In this document: one piece after another, positions 9,521-24,200 of the stretch
Position numbering within the stretch: the first letter of the stretch is position 1
How the letters are laid out: every line of letters begins with the position of its first letter
Source: Anisus vortex
Taxonomy: Eukaryota > Mollusca > Gastropoda > Planorbidae
DNA length: 64,000 nt
Direction: 5' to 3'
Assembly (NCBI GenBank): GCA_949126835.1
Contig: OX421508.1
Location: 1-64,000 of the forward strand
Made by a program: the position numbers and the translations under genes
The notes under the pieces: model-generated
What the model was told of the DNA's origin: nothing
What the model saw: the letters and a program-made list of their open reading frames with translations, nothing else
Database searches by the model: none

Positions 9521-12500
9521 CCTACTCAGCGGTAGCGCCGACCTACTCAGCGGTAGCACCGACCTACTTAGCGGTAACGTAGACATACCCAGCGGTAGCG
9601 CCGACTTACTCGGCGGTAGCGCCGACCTACTCAGCGGTAGCGCCGACCTACTAAAAGGTAGCGCCGACGTACTCAGAGGTAGCGCCGACCTACCCAGCGG
9701 TAGCACCGACCTACCCAGCGGTAGCGCCGACCTACTCAGCGGTAGCGCCGACCTACTCAGCGGTAGCGCCGATCTACCCAGCGGTAGCGCCGACCTACTG
9801 AGCGGTAGCGCCGACCTACTTAGCGGTGGCGCCGACCTACTAAAAGGTAGCGCCGACTTACTAAAAGGTAGCGCCGACGTACTCAACTGTAGCGCCGACC
9901 TACTCAGCGGTAGCGCCGACCTACCCAGCGGTAGCGCCGACCTACCCAGCGGTAGCCCCGACCTACTCAGCGGTAGCCCCGACCTACTTAGCGGTGGCGC
10001 CGACCTACCCAGAGGTAGCGCCGACCTACCCAGCGGTAGCACGACCTACTTAGCGGTGGCGCCGACCTACTCAAAGGTGGCGCCGACATACTAAAAGGTA
10101 GCGCCGACCTACTAAAAGGTAGCGCCGACGTACTCAGAGGTAGCGCCGACCTACCCAGCGGTTGCGCCGACCTACCCAGCGGTAGCGGCGCCGACCTACT
10201 CAGCGTTAGCGCCGACCTACTCAAAGTTAGCGCCGACCTACCCGGCGGTAGCGCCGACTTGCCCGGCGGTAGCGCCGACCTACTCAAAGGTAGCACCGAC
10301 CTACTAAAAGGTAGCGCCGACGTACTCAGCTGTTGCGCCGACCTACTCAGCGGTAGCGCCGACCTACCCAGCGGTAGCGCCGACCTACCCAGCGGTAGCC
10401 CCGACCTACCCAGCGGTAGCCCCGACCTACTTAGCGGTGGCGCCGACCTACCCAGAGGCAGCGCCGACCTACCCAGCGTAAGCACCGACCTACTTAGCGG
10501 TGGCTCCGACCTACTCAAAGGTGGCGCCGACCTACTAAAAGGTAGCGTCGACCTACTAAAAGGTAGCGCCAACGTACTCAGAGGTAGCGCCGACCTACCC
10601 AGCGGTTGCGCCAACCTACCCAGCGGTAGCGCCGACCTACTCAGCGTTAGCGCCGACCTACTCAAAGTTAGTGCCGACCTACTAAAAGGTAGCGCCGACG
10701 TACTCAGAGGTAGCGCCGACATACTCCCCGGTAGCGCCGACCTACCCAGCGGTAGTGCCGAACTACCGAGCGGTAGCGCCGACTTACCCGGCGGTAGCGC
10801 CGACCTACCCAGCGGTAGCACTGACCTACTAAGCGGTGACGCCGACCTACTCAAAGGTAGCGCCGACCTACTAAAAGGTAGCGCCGACATATTCAGAGGT
10901 ATCGCCGACCTACCCAGCGGTAGCGCCAACCTACTCAAAGTTAGCGCCGACCTACTAAAAGGTAGCGCCGACCTTCCCAGCGGTAGCGCCGACCTACCCG
11001 GCGGAAGCGCCGACCTACCCGGCGGTAGCGCCGACCTACTTAGAGGTGGCGCCGACCTGCTAAAGTAAGCACCGACCTACTAAAAGGTAGCGCCGACCTA
11101 CTCAGCGGTAGCGCCGACCTTCCCAGCGGTAGCGCCGAACTACCCAGCGGTAGCGCCGACTTACCCGGCGGTAGCGCCGACCTACCCAGCGGTAGCGCCG
11201 ACCTACCCAGCGGTAGTGCCGACCTACTTAGCGGTGACGCCGACCTACTAAAAGGTAGCGCCGACGTATTAAGAGGTAGCGCCAACCTACCAAGCGGTAG
11301 CGCCGAACTACTCAGCGGTAGCGCCGACCTACTCAGCGGTAGCGCCGACTTACTCAGCGTTAGCGCCGACCTACTCAGCGGTAGCGCCGACGTACTTAGC
11401 GGTTGCGCCGACCTACTCAAAGGTAGCGCCGACCTACTCAAAGGTAGCGCCGACGTTCTCAGAGGTAGCGCCGACGTACTTAGCGGTTGCGCCGACCTAC
11501 TCAAAGGTAGCGCCGACCTACTCAAAGGTAGCGCCGACGTTCTCAGAGGTAGCTCCGACCTACCCAGTGGTAGCGCCGACCTATCCAGCGGTAGCGCCGA
11601 CCTACTAAACGGTAGCGCCGACTTACCCAGCGGTAGCGCCGACCTACTCAGCGGTAGCGCCGAACTATTTGGCGGTGGCGCAGACCTACTAAAAGGTAGC
11701 GCCGACCTACTAAAAGGTAGCGCCGACGTACTCAGAGGTAGCGCCGACCTACCCAGCGGTAGCGCCGACCTACTCAAAGTTAGCGCCGACCTACTAAAAG
11801 GTAGCGCCGACGTACTCAACTGTAGCGCCGACCTACTCAGCGGTAGCGTCGACCTACTAAGCGGTAGCGCCGACCTACTTAGCGGTGGCGCCGACCTACA
11901 TAAAGCTAGCGCCGACCTACTAAAAGGTAGCGCCGACCTACTTAGCGGTGGCGCCGACCTACTTAAAGGTAGCGCCGACCTACTAAAAGGTAGCGCCGAT
12001 CTACTCAGCGGTAGCGCCGACCTACTAAGCGGTGGCGCCGACCTACTCAAAGTTAGCGCCGACCTACTAAAAGGTAGCGCCGACGTACTCAACTGTAGCG
12101 CCGACCTACTCAGCGGTAGCGCCGACCTACCCAGCGCTAGCGCCGACCTACCCAGCGGTAGCGCCGACCTACTCAGCGGTAGCGCCGACCTACTCAGCGG
12201 TAGCGCCGACCGACCCAGCGCTAGCGCTGACCTACCCAGCGGTAGCGCCGACCTACTCAGCGGTAGCGCCGACCTAACCACCGGTAGCGCCGACCTACTT
12301 AGCGGTGGCGCTGACCTACTCAAAGGTGTCGCCGACCTACTAAAAGGTAGCGCCGACCTACTAAAAGGTAGCGCCGACGTACTCAACTGTAGCGCCGACA
12401 TACTCAGCGGTAGCGCCGACCTACTCAGCGGTAGCGCCGACCTACTCAGCGGTAGCGCCGACATACTTAGCGGTAGCGCCGACCTACTCAAAGGTAGCGC

Positions 12501-12882
12501 CGACCTACTCAAAGGTAGCGCCGACGTTCTCAGAGGTCGCGCCGACCTACTTAGCGGTAGCACCGACCTACCTAGCGGTAGCGCCGACCTATCCAGCGGT
12601 AGCGCCGACCTACTAAACGGTAGCGCCGACTTACCCAGAGGTAGCGCCGATCTACTTAGCGGTAGCGCCGAACTACTTAGCGGTGGCGCAGACCTACTAA
12701 AAGGTAGCGCCGACCTACTAAAAGGTAGCGCCGACGTACTCAGCGGTATCACCGACCTACTAAACGGTAGCGCCGACTTACCCAGCGGTAGCGCCGACCT
12801 ACTCAGCGGTAGCGCCGAACTACCTGGCGGTGGCGCAGACCTACTAAAAGGTAGCGCCGACCTACTAAAAGGTAGCGCCGAC

Positions 12883-15261
12883 GTGCTCAGCTGTAGCGCC
12901 GACCTACTCAGCGGTAGCGCCGACCTACCCGGCGGTAGCGCCAACCTACCCGGCAGTAGCGCCGAACTACCCAGCGGTAGCGTCGACCTACTAAGCGGTA
13001 GCGCCGACCTACTTAGCGGTGGCGTCGACCTACATAAAGGTAGCGCCGACCTATTAAAAGGTAGCGCCGACCTACTTAGCGGTGGCGCCGACCTACTTAA
13101 AGGTAGCGCCGACCTACTAAAAGGTAGCGCCGACGTACTCAGAGGTAGCGCCGACCTACCCAGCGGTAGCGCCGACCTACTCAAAGTTAGCGCCGACCTA
13201 CTAAAAGGTAGCGCCGACGTACTCAACTGTAGCGCCGACCTACTCAGCGGTAGCGCCGACCTACCCAGCGGTAGCGTCGACCTACTAAGCGGTAGCGCCG
13301 ACCTACTTAGCGGTGGCGCCGACCTACATAAAGGTAGCGCCGACCTACTTAAAGGTAGCGCCGACCTACTCAAAGGTAGCGCCGACGTTCTCAGAGGTAG
13401 CTCCGACCTACCCAGCGGTAGCGCCGACCTATCCAGCGGTAGCGCCGACCTACTAAACGGTAGCGCCGACTTACCCAGCGGTAGCGCCGACCTACTCAGC
13501 GGTAGCGCCGAACTACTTGGCGGTGGCGCAGACCTACTAAAAGGTAGCGCCGACCTACTAAAAGGTAGCGCCGACGTACTCAGAGGTAGCGCCGACCTAC
13601 CCAGCGGTAGCGCCGACCTACTCAAAGTTAGCGGTAGCGCCGACATACTTAGCGGTTGCGCCGACCTACTTAAAGGTAGCGCCGACCTACTCAAAGGTAG
13701 CGCCGACGTTCTCAGAGGTAGCGCCGACCTACTTAGCGGTAGCACCGACCTACCTAGCGGTAGCGCCGACCTATCCAGCGGTAGCGCCGACCTACTAAAC
13801 GGTAGCGCCGACTTACCCAGAGGTAGCGCCGATCTACTCAGCGGTAGCGCCGAACTACTTAGCGGTGGCGCAGACCTACTAAAAGGTAGCGCCGACCTAC
13901 CCAGCGGTAGCGCCGAGTTACTCAGCGGTAGCGCCGACCTACCCAGCGGTAGCGCCGACCTACTCAGCGGTAGCGCCGACCTACTCAGCGGTAGCGCCGA
14001 CCGACCCAGCGGTAGCGCCGACCTACTTAGCGGTGGCGACGACTTACCCAGCGGTAGCGCCGACCTACTAAAAGGTAGCGCCGACCTACTAAAAGGTAGC
14101 GCCGACGTACTCAACTGTAGAGCCGACATACTCAGCGGTAGCACCGACCTACCCAGCGGTAGCGCCGACCTACCCAGCGGTAGCGCCGACCTACCCGGCG
14201 GAAGCGCCGACCTACCAAGCGGTAGGGCCGACCTACTTAGCGGTGGCGCCGACCTACTCAAAGGTGGCGCCGACCTACTGAAATGTAGCGCCGACCTACT
14301 AAAAGGTAGCGCCGACGTACTCAACTGTAGAGCCGACTTACTCAGCGGTAGCGCCGACCTACTCAGCGGTAGCGCCGACCTACTCAGCGGTAGCGCCGAC
14401 GTACTTAGCGGTTGCGCCGACCTAATCAAAGGTAGCGCCGACCTACTAAAAGGTAGCGCCGACCTACTAAAAGGTAGCGCCGACGTACTCAACTGTAGCG
14501 CCGACCTACTCAGCGGTAGCGCCGACCTACTTAGCGGTTTCGCCGACCAACCCATCGGTAGCGCCGACCTACCCAGCGGTAGCGCCGACCTACTAAAAGG
14601 TAGCGCCGACGTATTCAGAGGTAGCGCCGACCTACCCAGCGGTAGCGCCGACCTACCCAGTGGTAGCGCCGACCTACTTAGCGGTGGCGCTGACCTACTC
14701 AAAGGTGTCGCCGACCTACTAAAAGGTAGCGCCGACCTACTAAAAGGTAGCGCCGACGTACTCAACTGTAGCGCCGACATACTCAGCGGTAGCGCCGACC
14801 TACTCAGCGGTAGCGCCGACCTACTCAGCGGTAGCGCCGACATTTTTAGCGGTAGCGCCGACCTACTCAAAGGTAGCGCCGACCTACTCAAAGGTAGCGC
14901 CGACGTTCTCAGAGGTAGCGCCGACCTACTTAGCGGTAGCACCGACCTACCTAGCGGTAGCGCCGACCTATCCAGCGGTAGCGCCGACCTACTAAACGGT
15001 AGCGCCGACTTACCCAGAGGTAGCGCCGATCTACTCAGCGGTAGCGCCGAACTACTTGGCGGTGGCGCAGACCTACTAAAAGGTAGCGCCGACCTACTAA
15101 AAGGTAGCGCCGACGTACTCAGCGGTAGCGCCGACCTACTAAACGGTAGCGCCGACTTACCCAGCGGTAGCGCCGACCTACTCAACGGTAGCGCCGAACT
15201 ACCTGGCGGTGGCGCAGACCTACTAAAAGGTAGCGCCGACCTACTAAAAGGTAGCGCCGAC
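12883..15261 (+). repeat. Higher-order repeat of about 2.38 kb in array B
   Basis: The rare GTGCTCAGCTGTAGC variant at 12883 recurs at 15262 with the same following unit order (CCCGGCGG, CCCGGCAG, then GCGTCGACC with CATAAAGG). The 2,379-bp spacing departs from a whole number of units because of a partial unit near 13628 (GTTAGCGGTAGC), where 15 bases of the usual spacing are missing. Confidence 0.8.
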
Positions 15262-18200
15262 GTGCTCAGCTGTAGCGCCGACCTACTCAGCGGTAGCGCC
15301 GACCTACCCGGCGGTAGCGCCAACCTACCCGGCAGTAGCGCCGAATTACCCAGCGGTAGCGTCGACCTACTAAGCGGTAGCGCCGACCTACTTAGCGGTG
15401 GCGTCGACCTACATAAAGGTAGCGCCGACCTATTAAAAGGTAGCGCCGACCTACTTAGCGGTGGCGCCGACCTACTTAAAGGTAGCGCCGACCTACTAAA
15501 AGGTAGCGCCGACGTACTCAGAGGTAGCTCCGACCTACCCAGCGGTAGCGCCGACCTACTCAAAGTTAGCGCCGACCTACTAAAAGGTAGCGCCGACGTA
15601 CTCAACTGTAGCGCCTACCTACTCAGCGGTAGCGCCAAACTACCCAGCGCTAGCGCCGACCTACCCAGCGGTAGCGCCGACCTACTCAGCGGTAGCGCCG
15701 ACCTACCCAGCGGTAGCGCCGACCTACTCAGCGGTAGCGCCGACCTACTCAGCGGTAGCGCCGACCGACCCAGCGGTAGCACCGACATACCCAGCGGTAG
15801 CGCCGACCTACTCAGCGGTAGCGCCGACCTACCCAGCGGTAGCGCCGACCTACCCAGCGGTAGCGCCGACCTACTCAGCGGTAGCGCCGACCTACTCAGC
15901 GGTAGCGCCGACCTACCCAGCGGTAGCGCCGACCTACTTAGCGGTGGCGCCGACCTACTCAAAGGTGGCGCCGACCTACTAAAAGGTAGCGCCGACCTAC
16001 TAAAAGGTAGCGCCGACGTACTCAACTGTAGCGCCGATATACTCAGCGGTAGCGCCGACCTACTCAGCGGTAGCGCCGACCTACTCAGCGGTAGCGCCGA
16101 CATACTTAGCGGTTGCGCCGACCTACTTAAAGGTAGCGCCGACCTACTCAAAGGTAGCGCCGACGTTCTCAGAGGTAGCGCCGACCTACTTAGCGGTAGC
16201 ACCGACCTACCTAGCGGTAGCGCCGACCTATCCAGCGGTAGCGCCGACCTACTAAACGGTAGCGCCGACTTACCTAGAGGTAGCGCCGATCTACTCAGCG
16301 GTAGCGCCGAACTACTTAGCGGTGGCGCAGACCTACTAAAAGGTAGCGCCGACCTACCCAGCGGTAGCGCCGACCTACTCAGCGGTAGCGCCGACCTACT
16401 CAGCGGTAGCGCCGACCGACCCAGCGGTAGCGCCGACCTACTTAGCGGTGGCGACGACTTACCCAGCGGTAGCGCCGACCTACTAAAAGGTAGTGCCGAC
16501 CTACTAAAAGGTAGCGCCGACGTACTCAACTGTAGAGCCGACCTACTCAGCGGTAGCACCGACCTACCCAGCGGTAGCGCCGACCTACCCAGCGGTAGCG
16601 CCGACCTACCCGGCGGAAGCGCCGACCTACCAAGCGGTAGGGCCGACCTACTTAGCGGTGGCGCCGACCTACTCAAAGGTGGCGCCGACCTACTGAAAGG
16701 TAGCGCCGACCTACTAAAAGGTAGCGCCGACGTACTCAACTGTAGAGCCGACCTACTCAGCGGTAGCGCCGACCTACTCAGCGGTAGCGCCGACCTACTC
16801 AGCGGTAGCGCCGACGTACTTAGCGGTTGCGCCGACCTAATCAAAGGTAGCGCCGACCTACTAAAAGGTAGCGCCGACCTACTAAAAGGTAGCGCCGACG
16901 TACTCAACTGTAGCGCCGACCTACTCAGCGGTAGCGCCGGCCTACTTAGCGGTTTCGCCGACCAACCCATCGGTAGCGCCGACCTACCCAGCGGTAGCGC
17001 CGACATACTAAAAGGTAGCGCCGACGTATTCAGAGGTAGCGCCGACCTACCCAGCGGTAGCGCCGACCTACCCAGTGGTAGCGCCGACCTACTTAGCGGT
17101 GGCGTCGACCTACATAAAGGTAGCGCCGACCTACTAAAAGGTAGCGCCGACCTACTTAGCGGTGGCGCCGACCTACTTAAAGGTAGCGCCGACCTACTAA
17201 AAGGTAGCGCCGACGTACTCAGAGGTAGCGCCGACCTACCCAGCGGTAGCGCCGACCTACTCAAAGTTAGCGCCGACCTACTAAAAGGTAGCGCCGACGT
17301 ACTCAACTGTAGCGCCGACCTACTCAGTGGTAGCGCCGACCTACCCAGCGGTAGCGTCGACCTACTAAGCGGTAGCGCCGACCTACTTAGCGGTGGCGCC
17401 GACCTACATAAAGGTAGCGCCAACGTACTCAGAGGTAGCGCCGACCTACCCAGCGGTAGCGCCGACCTACCCAGCGGTAGCGCCGACCTACTCAGCGGAA
17501 GCGCCGACATACTCAGCGGTAGCGCCGACCTAACCAGCGGTAGCGCCGACCTACTTAGCGGTGGCGCTGACCTACTCAAAGGTGTCGCCGACCTACTAAA
17601 AGGTAGCGCCGACCTACTAAAAGGTAGCGCCGACGTACTCAACTGTAGCGCCGACATACTCAGCGGTAGCGCCGACCTACTCAGCGGTAGCGCCGACCTA
17701 CTCAGCGGTAGCGCCGACATACTTAGCGGTAGCGCCGACCTACTCAAAGGTAGCGCCGACCTACTCAAAGGTAGCGCTGACGTTCTCAGAGGTAGCGCCG
17801 ACCTACTTAGCGGTAGCACCGACCTACCTAGCGGTAGCGCCGACCTATCCAGCGGTAGCGCCGACCTACTAAACGGTAGCGCCGACCTACCCAGAGGTAG
17901 CGCCGACCTACTAAAAGGTAGCGCCAACGTACTCAGAGGTAGCGCCGACCTACCCAGCGGTAGCGCCGACCTACCCAGCGGTAGCGCCGACCTACTTAAA
18001 GGTAGCGCCGACCTACTAAAAGGTAGCGCCGACGTACTCAGAGGTAGCGCCGACCTACCCAGCGGTAGCGCCGACCTACCCGGCGGTAGCGCCAACCTAC
18101 CCGGCAGTAGCGCCGAACTACCCAGCGGTAGCGTCGACCTACTAAGCGGTAGCGCCGACCTACTTAGCGGTGGCGTCGACCTACATAAAGGTAGCGCCGA

Positions 18201-21200
18201 CCTATTAAAAGGTAGCGCCGACCTACTTAGCGGTGGCGCCGACCTACTTAAAGGTAGCGCCGACCTACTAAAAGGTAGCGCCGACGTACTCAGAGGTAGC
18301 GCCGACCTACCCAGCGGTAGCGCCGACCTACTCAAAGTTAGCGCCGACCTACTAAAAGGTAGCGCCGACGTACTCAACTGTAGCGCCGACCTACTCAGCG
18401 GTAGCGCCGACCTACCCAGCGGTAGCGTCGACCTACTAAGCGGTAGCGCCGACCTACTTAGCGGTGGCGCCGACCTAAATAAAGGTAGCGCCGACCTACT
18501 AAAAGGTAGCGCCGACCTACTTAGCGGTGGCGCCGACCAACTTAAAGGTAGCGCCGACCTACTAAAAGGTAGCGCCGATCTACTCAGCGGTAGCGCCGAC
18601 CTACTAAGCGGTGGCGCCGACCTACTCAAAGTTAGCGCCGACCTCATCAGCGGTAGCGCCGAACTACCCAGCGCTAGCGCCGACCTACCCAGCGGTAGCG
18701 CCGACCTACTCAGCGGTAGCGCCGACCTACCCAGCGGTAGCGCCGACCTACTCAGCGGTAGCGCCGACCTACTCAGCGGTAGCGCCGACCGACCCAGCGG
18801 TAGCGCCGACATACCCAGCGGTAGCGCCGACCTACTCAGCGGTAGCGCCGACCTACCCAGCGGTAGCGCCGACCTACCCAGCGGTAGCGCCGACCTACTC
18901 AGCGGTAGCGCCGACCTACTCAGCGGTAGCGCCGACCTACCCAGCGGTAGCGCCGACCTACTTAGCGGTGGCGCCGACCTACTCAAAGGTGGCGCCGACC
19001 TACTAAAAGGTAGCGCCGACCTACTAAAAGGTAGCGCCGACGTACTCAACTGTAGCGCCGACATACTCAGCGGTAGCGCCGACCTACTCAGCGGTAGCGC
19101 CGACCTACTCAGCGGTAGCGCCGACATACTTAGCGGTTGCGCCGACCTACTTAAAGGTAGCGCCGACCTACTCAAAGGTAGCGCCGACGTTCTCAGAGGT
19201 AGCGCCGACCTACTTAGCGGTAGCACCGACCTACCTAGCGGTAGCGCCGACCTATCCAGCGGTAGCGCCGACCTACTAAACGGTAGCGCCGACTTACCCA
19301 GAGGTAGCGCCGATCTACTCAGCGGTAGCGCCGAACTACTTAGCGGTGGCGCAGACCTACTAAAAGGTAGCGCCGACCTACCCAGCGGTAGCGCTGAGTT
19401 ACTCAGCGGTAGCGCGGACCTACCCAGCGGTAGCGCCGACCTACTCAGCGGTAGCGCCGACCTACTCAGCGGTAGCGTTGACCGACCCAGCGGTAGCGCC
19501 GACCTACTTAGCGGTGGCGACGACTTAACCAGCGGTAGCGCCGACCTACTAAAAGGTAGCGCCGACCTACTAAAAGGTAGCGCCGACGTACTCAACTGTA
19601 GAGCCGACCTACTCAGCGGTAGCACCGACCTACCCAGCGGTAGCGCCGACCTACCCAGCGGTAGCGCCGACCTACCCGGCGGAAGCGCCGACCTACCAAG
19701 CGGTAGGGCCGACCTACTTAGCGGTGGCGCCGACCTACTCAAAGGTGGCGCCGACCTACTGAAAGGTAGCGCCGACCTACTAAAAGGTAGCGCCGACGTA
19801 CTCAACTGTAGAGCCGACCTACTCAGCGGTAGCGCCGACCTACTCAGCGGTAGCGCCGACCTACTCAGCGGTAGCGCCGACGTACTTAGCGGTTGCGCCG
19901 ACCTAATCAAAGGTAGCACCGACCTACTAAAAGGTAGCGCCGACCTACTAAAAGGTAGTGCCGACGTACTCAACTGTAGCGCCGACCTACTCAGCGGTAG
20001 CGCCGACCTACTTAGCGGTTTCGCCGACCAACCCATCGGTAGCGCCGACCTACCTAGCGGTAGCGCCGACCTACTAAAAGGTAGCGCCGACGTATTCAGA
20101 GGTAGCGCCGAACTACCCAGCGGTAGCGCCGACCTATCCAGTGGTAGCGCCGACCTACTTAGCGGTGGCGTCGACCTACATAAAGGTAGCGCCGACCTAC
20201 TAAAAGGTAGCGCCGACCTACTTAGCGGTGGCGCCGACCTACTTAAAGGTAGCGCCGACCTACTAAAAGGTAGCGCCGACGTACTCAGAGGTAGCGCCGA
20301 CCTACCCAGCGGTAGCGCCGACCTACTCAAAGTTAGCGCCGACCTACTAAAAGGTAGCGCCGACGTACTCAACTGTAGCGCCGACCTACTCAGCGGTAGC
20401 GCCGACCTACCCAGCGGTAGCGTCGACCTACTAAGCGGTAGCGCCGACCTACTTAGCGGTGGCGCCGACCTACATAAAGGTAGCGCCGACCTTCTAAAAG
20501 GTAGCGCCGACCTACTTAGTGGTGGCGCCGACCTACTTAAAGGTAGCGCCGACCTACTAAAAGGTAGCGCCGATCTACTCAACGGTAGCGCCGACCTACT
20601 AAGCGGTGGCGCCGACATACTCAAAGTTAGCGCCGACCTACTAAAAGGTAGCGCCGACTTACTCAACTGTAGCGCCGACCTACTCAGCGGTAGCGCCGAC
20701 CTACCCAGCGGTAGCGCCGACCTACTCAGCGGTAGCGCCGACCTACTCAGCGGTAGCGCCGACCGACCCAGCGGTAGCGCCGACATACCCAGCGGTAGCG
20801 CCGACCTACTCAGCGGTAGCGCCGACCTACTAAAAGGTAGCGCCAACGTACTCAGAGGTAGCGCCGACCTACCCAGCGGTAGCGCCGACCTACTCAGCGG
20901 TAGCGCCGACCTACTCAGCGGTAGCGCCGACCTACCCATCGGTAGCGCCGACCTACTTAGCGGTGGCGCCGACCTACCTAGCGGTAGCGCCGACCTATCC
21001 AGCGGTAGCGCCGACCTACTAAACGGTAGCGCCGACCTACCCAGAGGTAGCGCCGACCTACTAAAAGGTAGCGCCAACGTACATAGAGGTAGCGCCGACC
21101 TACCCAGCGGTAGCGCCGACCTACCCAGCGGTAGCGCCGACCTACTTAAAGGTAGCGCCGACCTACTAAAAGGTAGCGCCGACGTACTCAGCGGTAGCGC

Positions 21201-24200
21201 CGACCTACCCGGCGGTAGCGCCAACCTACCCGGCAGTAGCGCCGAACTACCCAGCGGTAGCGTCGACCTACTAAGCGGTAGCGCCGACCTACTTAGCGGT
21301 GGCGTCGACCTACATAAAGGTAGCGCCGACCTATTAAAAGGTAGCGCCGACCTACTTAGCGGTGGCGCCGACCTACTTAAAGGTAGCGCCGACCTACTAA
21401 AAGGTAGCGCCGACGTACTCAGAGGTAGCGCCGACCTACCCAGCGGTAGCGCCGACCTACTCAAAGTTAGCGCCGACCTACTAAAAGGTAGCGCCGACGT
21501 ACTCAACTGTAGCGCCGACCTACTCAGCGGTAGCGCCGACCTACCCAGCGGTAGCGTCGACCTACTAAGCGGTAGCGCCGACCTACTTAGCGGTGGCGCC
21601 GACCTACATAAAGGTAGCGCCGACCTACTCAGCGGTAGCGCCGACCTACTTAGCGGTGGCGCTGACCTACTCAAAGGTGTCGCCGACCTACTAAAAGGTA
21701 GCGCCGACCTACTAAAAGGTAGCGCCGACGTACTCAACTGTAGCGCCGACATACTCAGCGGTAGCGCCGACCTACTCAGCGGTAGCGCCGACATACTTAG
21801 CGGTAGCGCCGACCTACTCAAAGGTAGCGCCGACCTACTCAAAGGTAGCGCCGACGTTCTCAGAGGTAGCGCCGACCTACTTAGCGGTAGCACCGACCTA
21901 CCTAGCGGTAGCGCCGACCTATCCAGCGGTAGCGCCGACCTACTAAACGGTAGCGCCGACCTACCCAGAGGTAGCGCCGACCTACTAAAAGGTAGCGCCA
22001 ACGTACATAGAGGTAGCGCCGACCTACCCAGCGGTAGCGCCGACCTACCCAGCGGTAGCGCCGACCTACTTAAAGGTAGCGCCGACCTACTAAAAGGTAG
22101 CGCCGACGTACTCAGAGGTAGCGCCGACCTACCCAGCGGTAGCGCCGACCTACCCGGCGGTAGCGCCAACCTACCCGGCAGTAGCGCCGAACTACCCAGC
22201 GGTAGCGTCGACCTACTAAGCGGTAGCGCCGACCTACTTAGCGGTGGCGTCGACCTACATAAAGGTAGCGCCGACCTATTAAAAGGTAGCGCCGACCTAC
22301 TTAGCGGTGGCGCCGACCTACTTAAAGGTAGCGCCGACCTACTAAAAGGTAGCGCCGACGTACTCAGAGGTAGCGCCGACCTACCCAGCGGTAGCGCCGA
22401 CCTACTCAAAGTTAGCGCCGACCTACTAAAAGGTAGCGCCGACGTACACAACTGTAGCGCCGACCTACTCAGCGGTAGCGCCGACCTACCCAGCGGTAGC
22501 GTCGACCTACTAAGCGGTAGCGCCGACCTACTTAGCGGTGGCGCCGACCTAAATAAAGGTAGCGCCGACCTACTAAAAGGTAGCGCCGACCTACTTAGCG
22601 GTGGCGCCGACCCACTTAAAGGTAGCGCCGACCTACTAAAAGGTAGCGCCGATCTACTCAGCGGTAGCGCCGACCTACTAAGCGGTGGCGCCGACCTACT
22701 CAAAGTTAGCGCCGACCTACTAAAAGGTAGCGCCGACTTACTCAACTGTAGCGCCGACCTACTCAGCGGTAGCGCCGAACTACCCAGCGCTAGCGCCGAC
22801 CTACCCAGCGGTAGCGCCGACCTACTCAGCGGTAGCGCCGACCTACCCAGCGGTAGCGCCGACCTACTCAGCGGTAGCGCCGACCTACTCAGCGGTAGCG
22901 CCGACCGACCCAGCGGTAGCGCCGACATACCCAGCGGTAGCGCCGACCTACTCAGCGGTAGCGCCGACCTTTCCAGCGGTAGCGCCGACCTACCCAGCGG
23001 TAGCGCCGACCTACTCAGCGGTAGCGCCGACCTACCCAGCGGTAGCGCCGACCTACTTAGCGGTGGCGCCGACCTACTCAAAGGTGGCGCCGACCTACTA
23101 AAAGGTAGCGCCGACCTACTAAAAGGTAGCGCCGACGTACTCAACTGTAGCGCCGACATACTCAGCGGTAGCGCCGACCTACTCAGCGGTAGCGCCGACC
23201 TACTCAGCGGTAGCGCCGACATACTTAGCGGTTGCGCCGACCTACTTAAAGGTAGCGCCGACCTACTCAAAGGTAGCGCCGACGTTCTCAGAGGTAGCGC
23301 CGACCTACTTAGCGGTAGCACCGACCTACCTAGCGGTAGCGCCGACATATCCAGCGGTAGCGCCGACCTACTAAACGGTAGCGCCGACTTACCCAGAGGT
23401 AGCGCCGATCTACTCAGCGGTAGCGCCGAACTACTTAGCGGTGGCGCAAACCTACTAAAAGGTAGCGCCGACCTACCCAGCGGTAGCGCCGAGTTACTCA
23501 GCGGTAGCGCCGACCTACCCAGCGGTAGCGCCGACCTACTCAGCGGTAGCGCCGACCTACTCAGCGGTAGCGTTGACCGACCCAGCGGTAGAGCCGACCT
23601 ACTTAGCGGTGGCGACGACTTACCCAGCGGTAGCGCCGACCTACTAAAAGGTAGCGCCGACCTACTAAAAGGTAGCGCCGACGTACTCAACTGTAGAGCC
23701 GACCTACTCAGCGGTAGCACCGACCTACCCAGCGGTAGCGCCGACCTACCCAGCGGTAGCGCCGACCTACCCGGCGGAAGCGCCGACCTACCAAGCGGTA
23801 GGGCCGACCTACTTAGCGGTGGCGCCGACCTACTCAAAGGTGGCGCCGACCTACTGAAAGGTAGCGCCGACCTACTAAAAGGTAGCGCCGACGTACTCAA
23901 CTGTAGAGCCGACCTACTCAGCGGTAGCGCCGACCTACTCAGCGGTAGCGCCGACCTACTCAGCGGTAGCGCCGACGTACTTAGCGGTTGCGCCGACCTA
24001 ATCAAAGGTAGCGCCGACCTACTAAAAGGTAGCGCCGACCTACTAAAAGGTAGCGCCGACGTACTCAACTGTAGCGCCGACCTACTCAGCGGTAGCGCCG
24101 ACCTACTTAGCGGTTTCGCCGACCAACCCATCGGTAGCGCCGACCTACCCAGCGGTAGCGCCGACCTACTAAAAGGTAGCGCCGACGTATTCAGAGGTAG

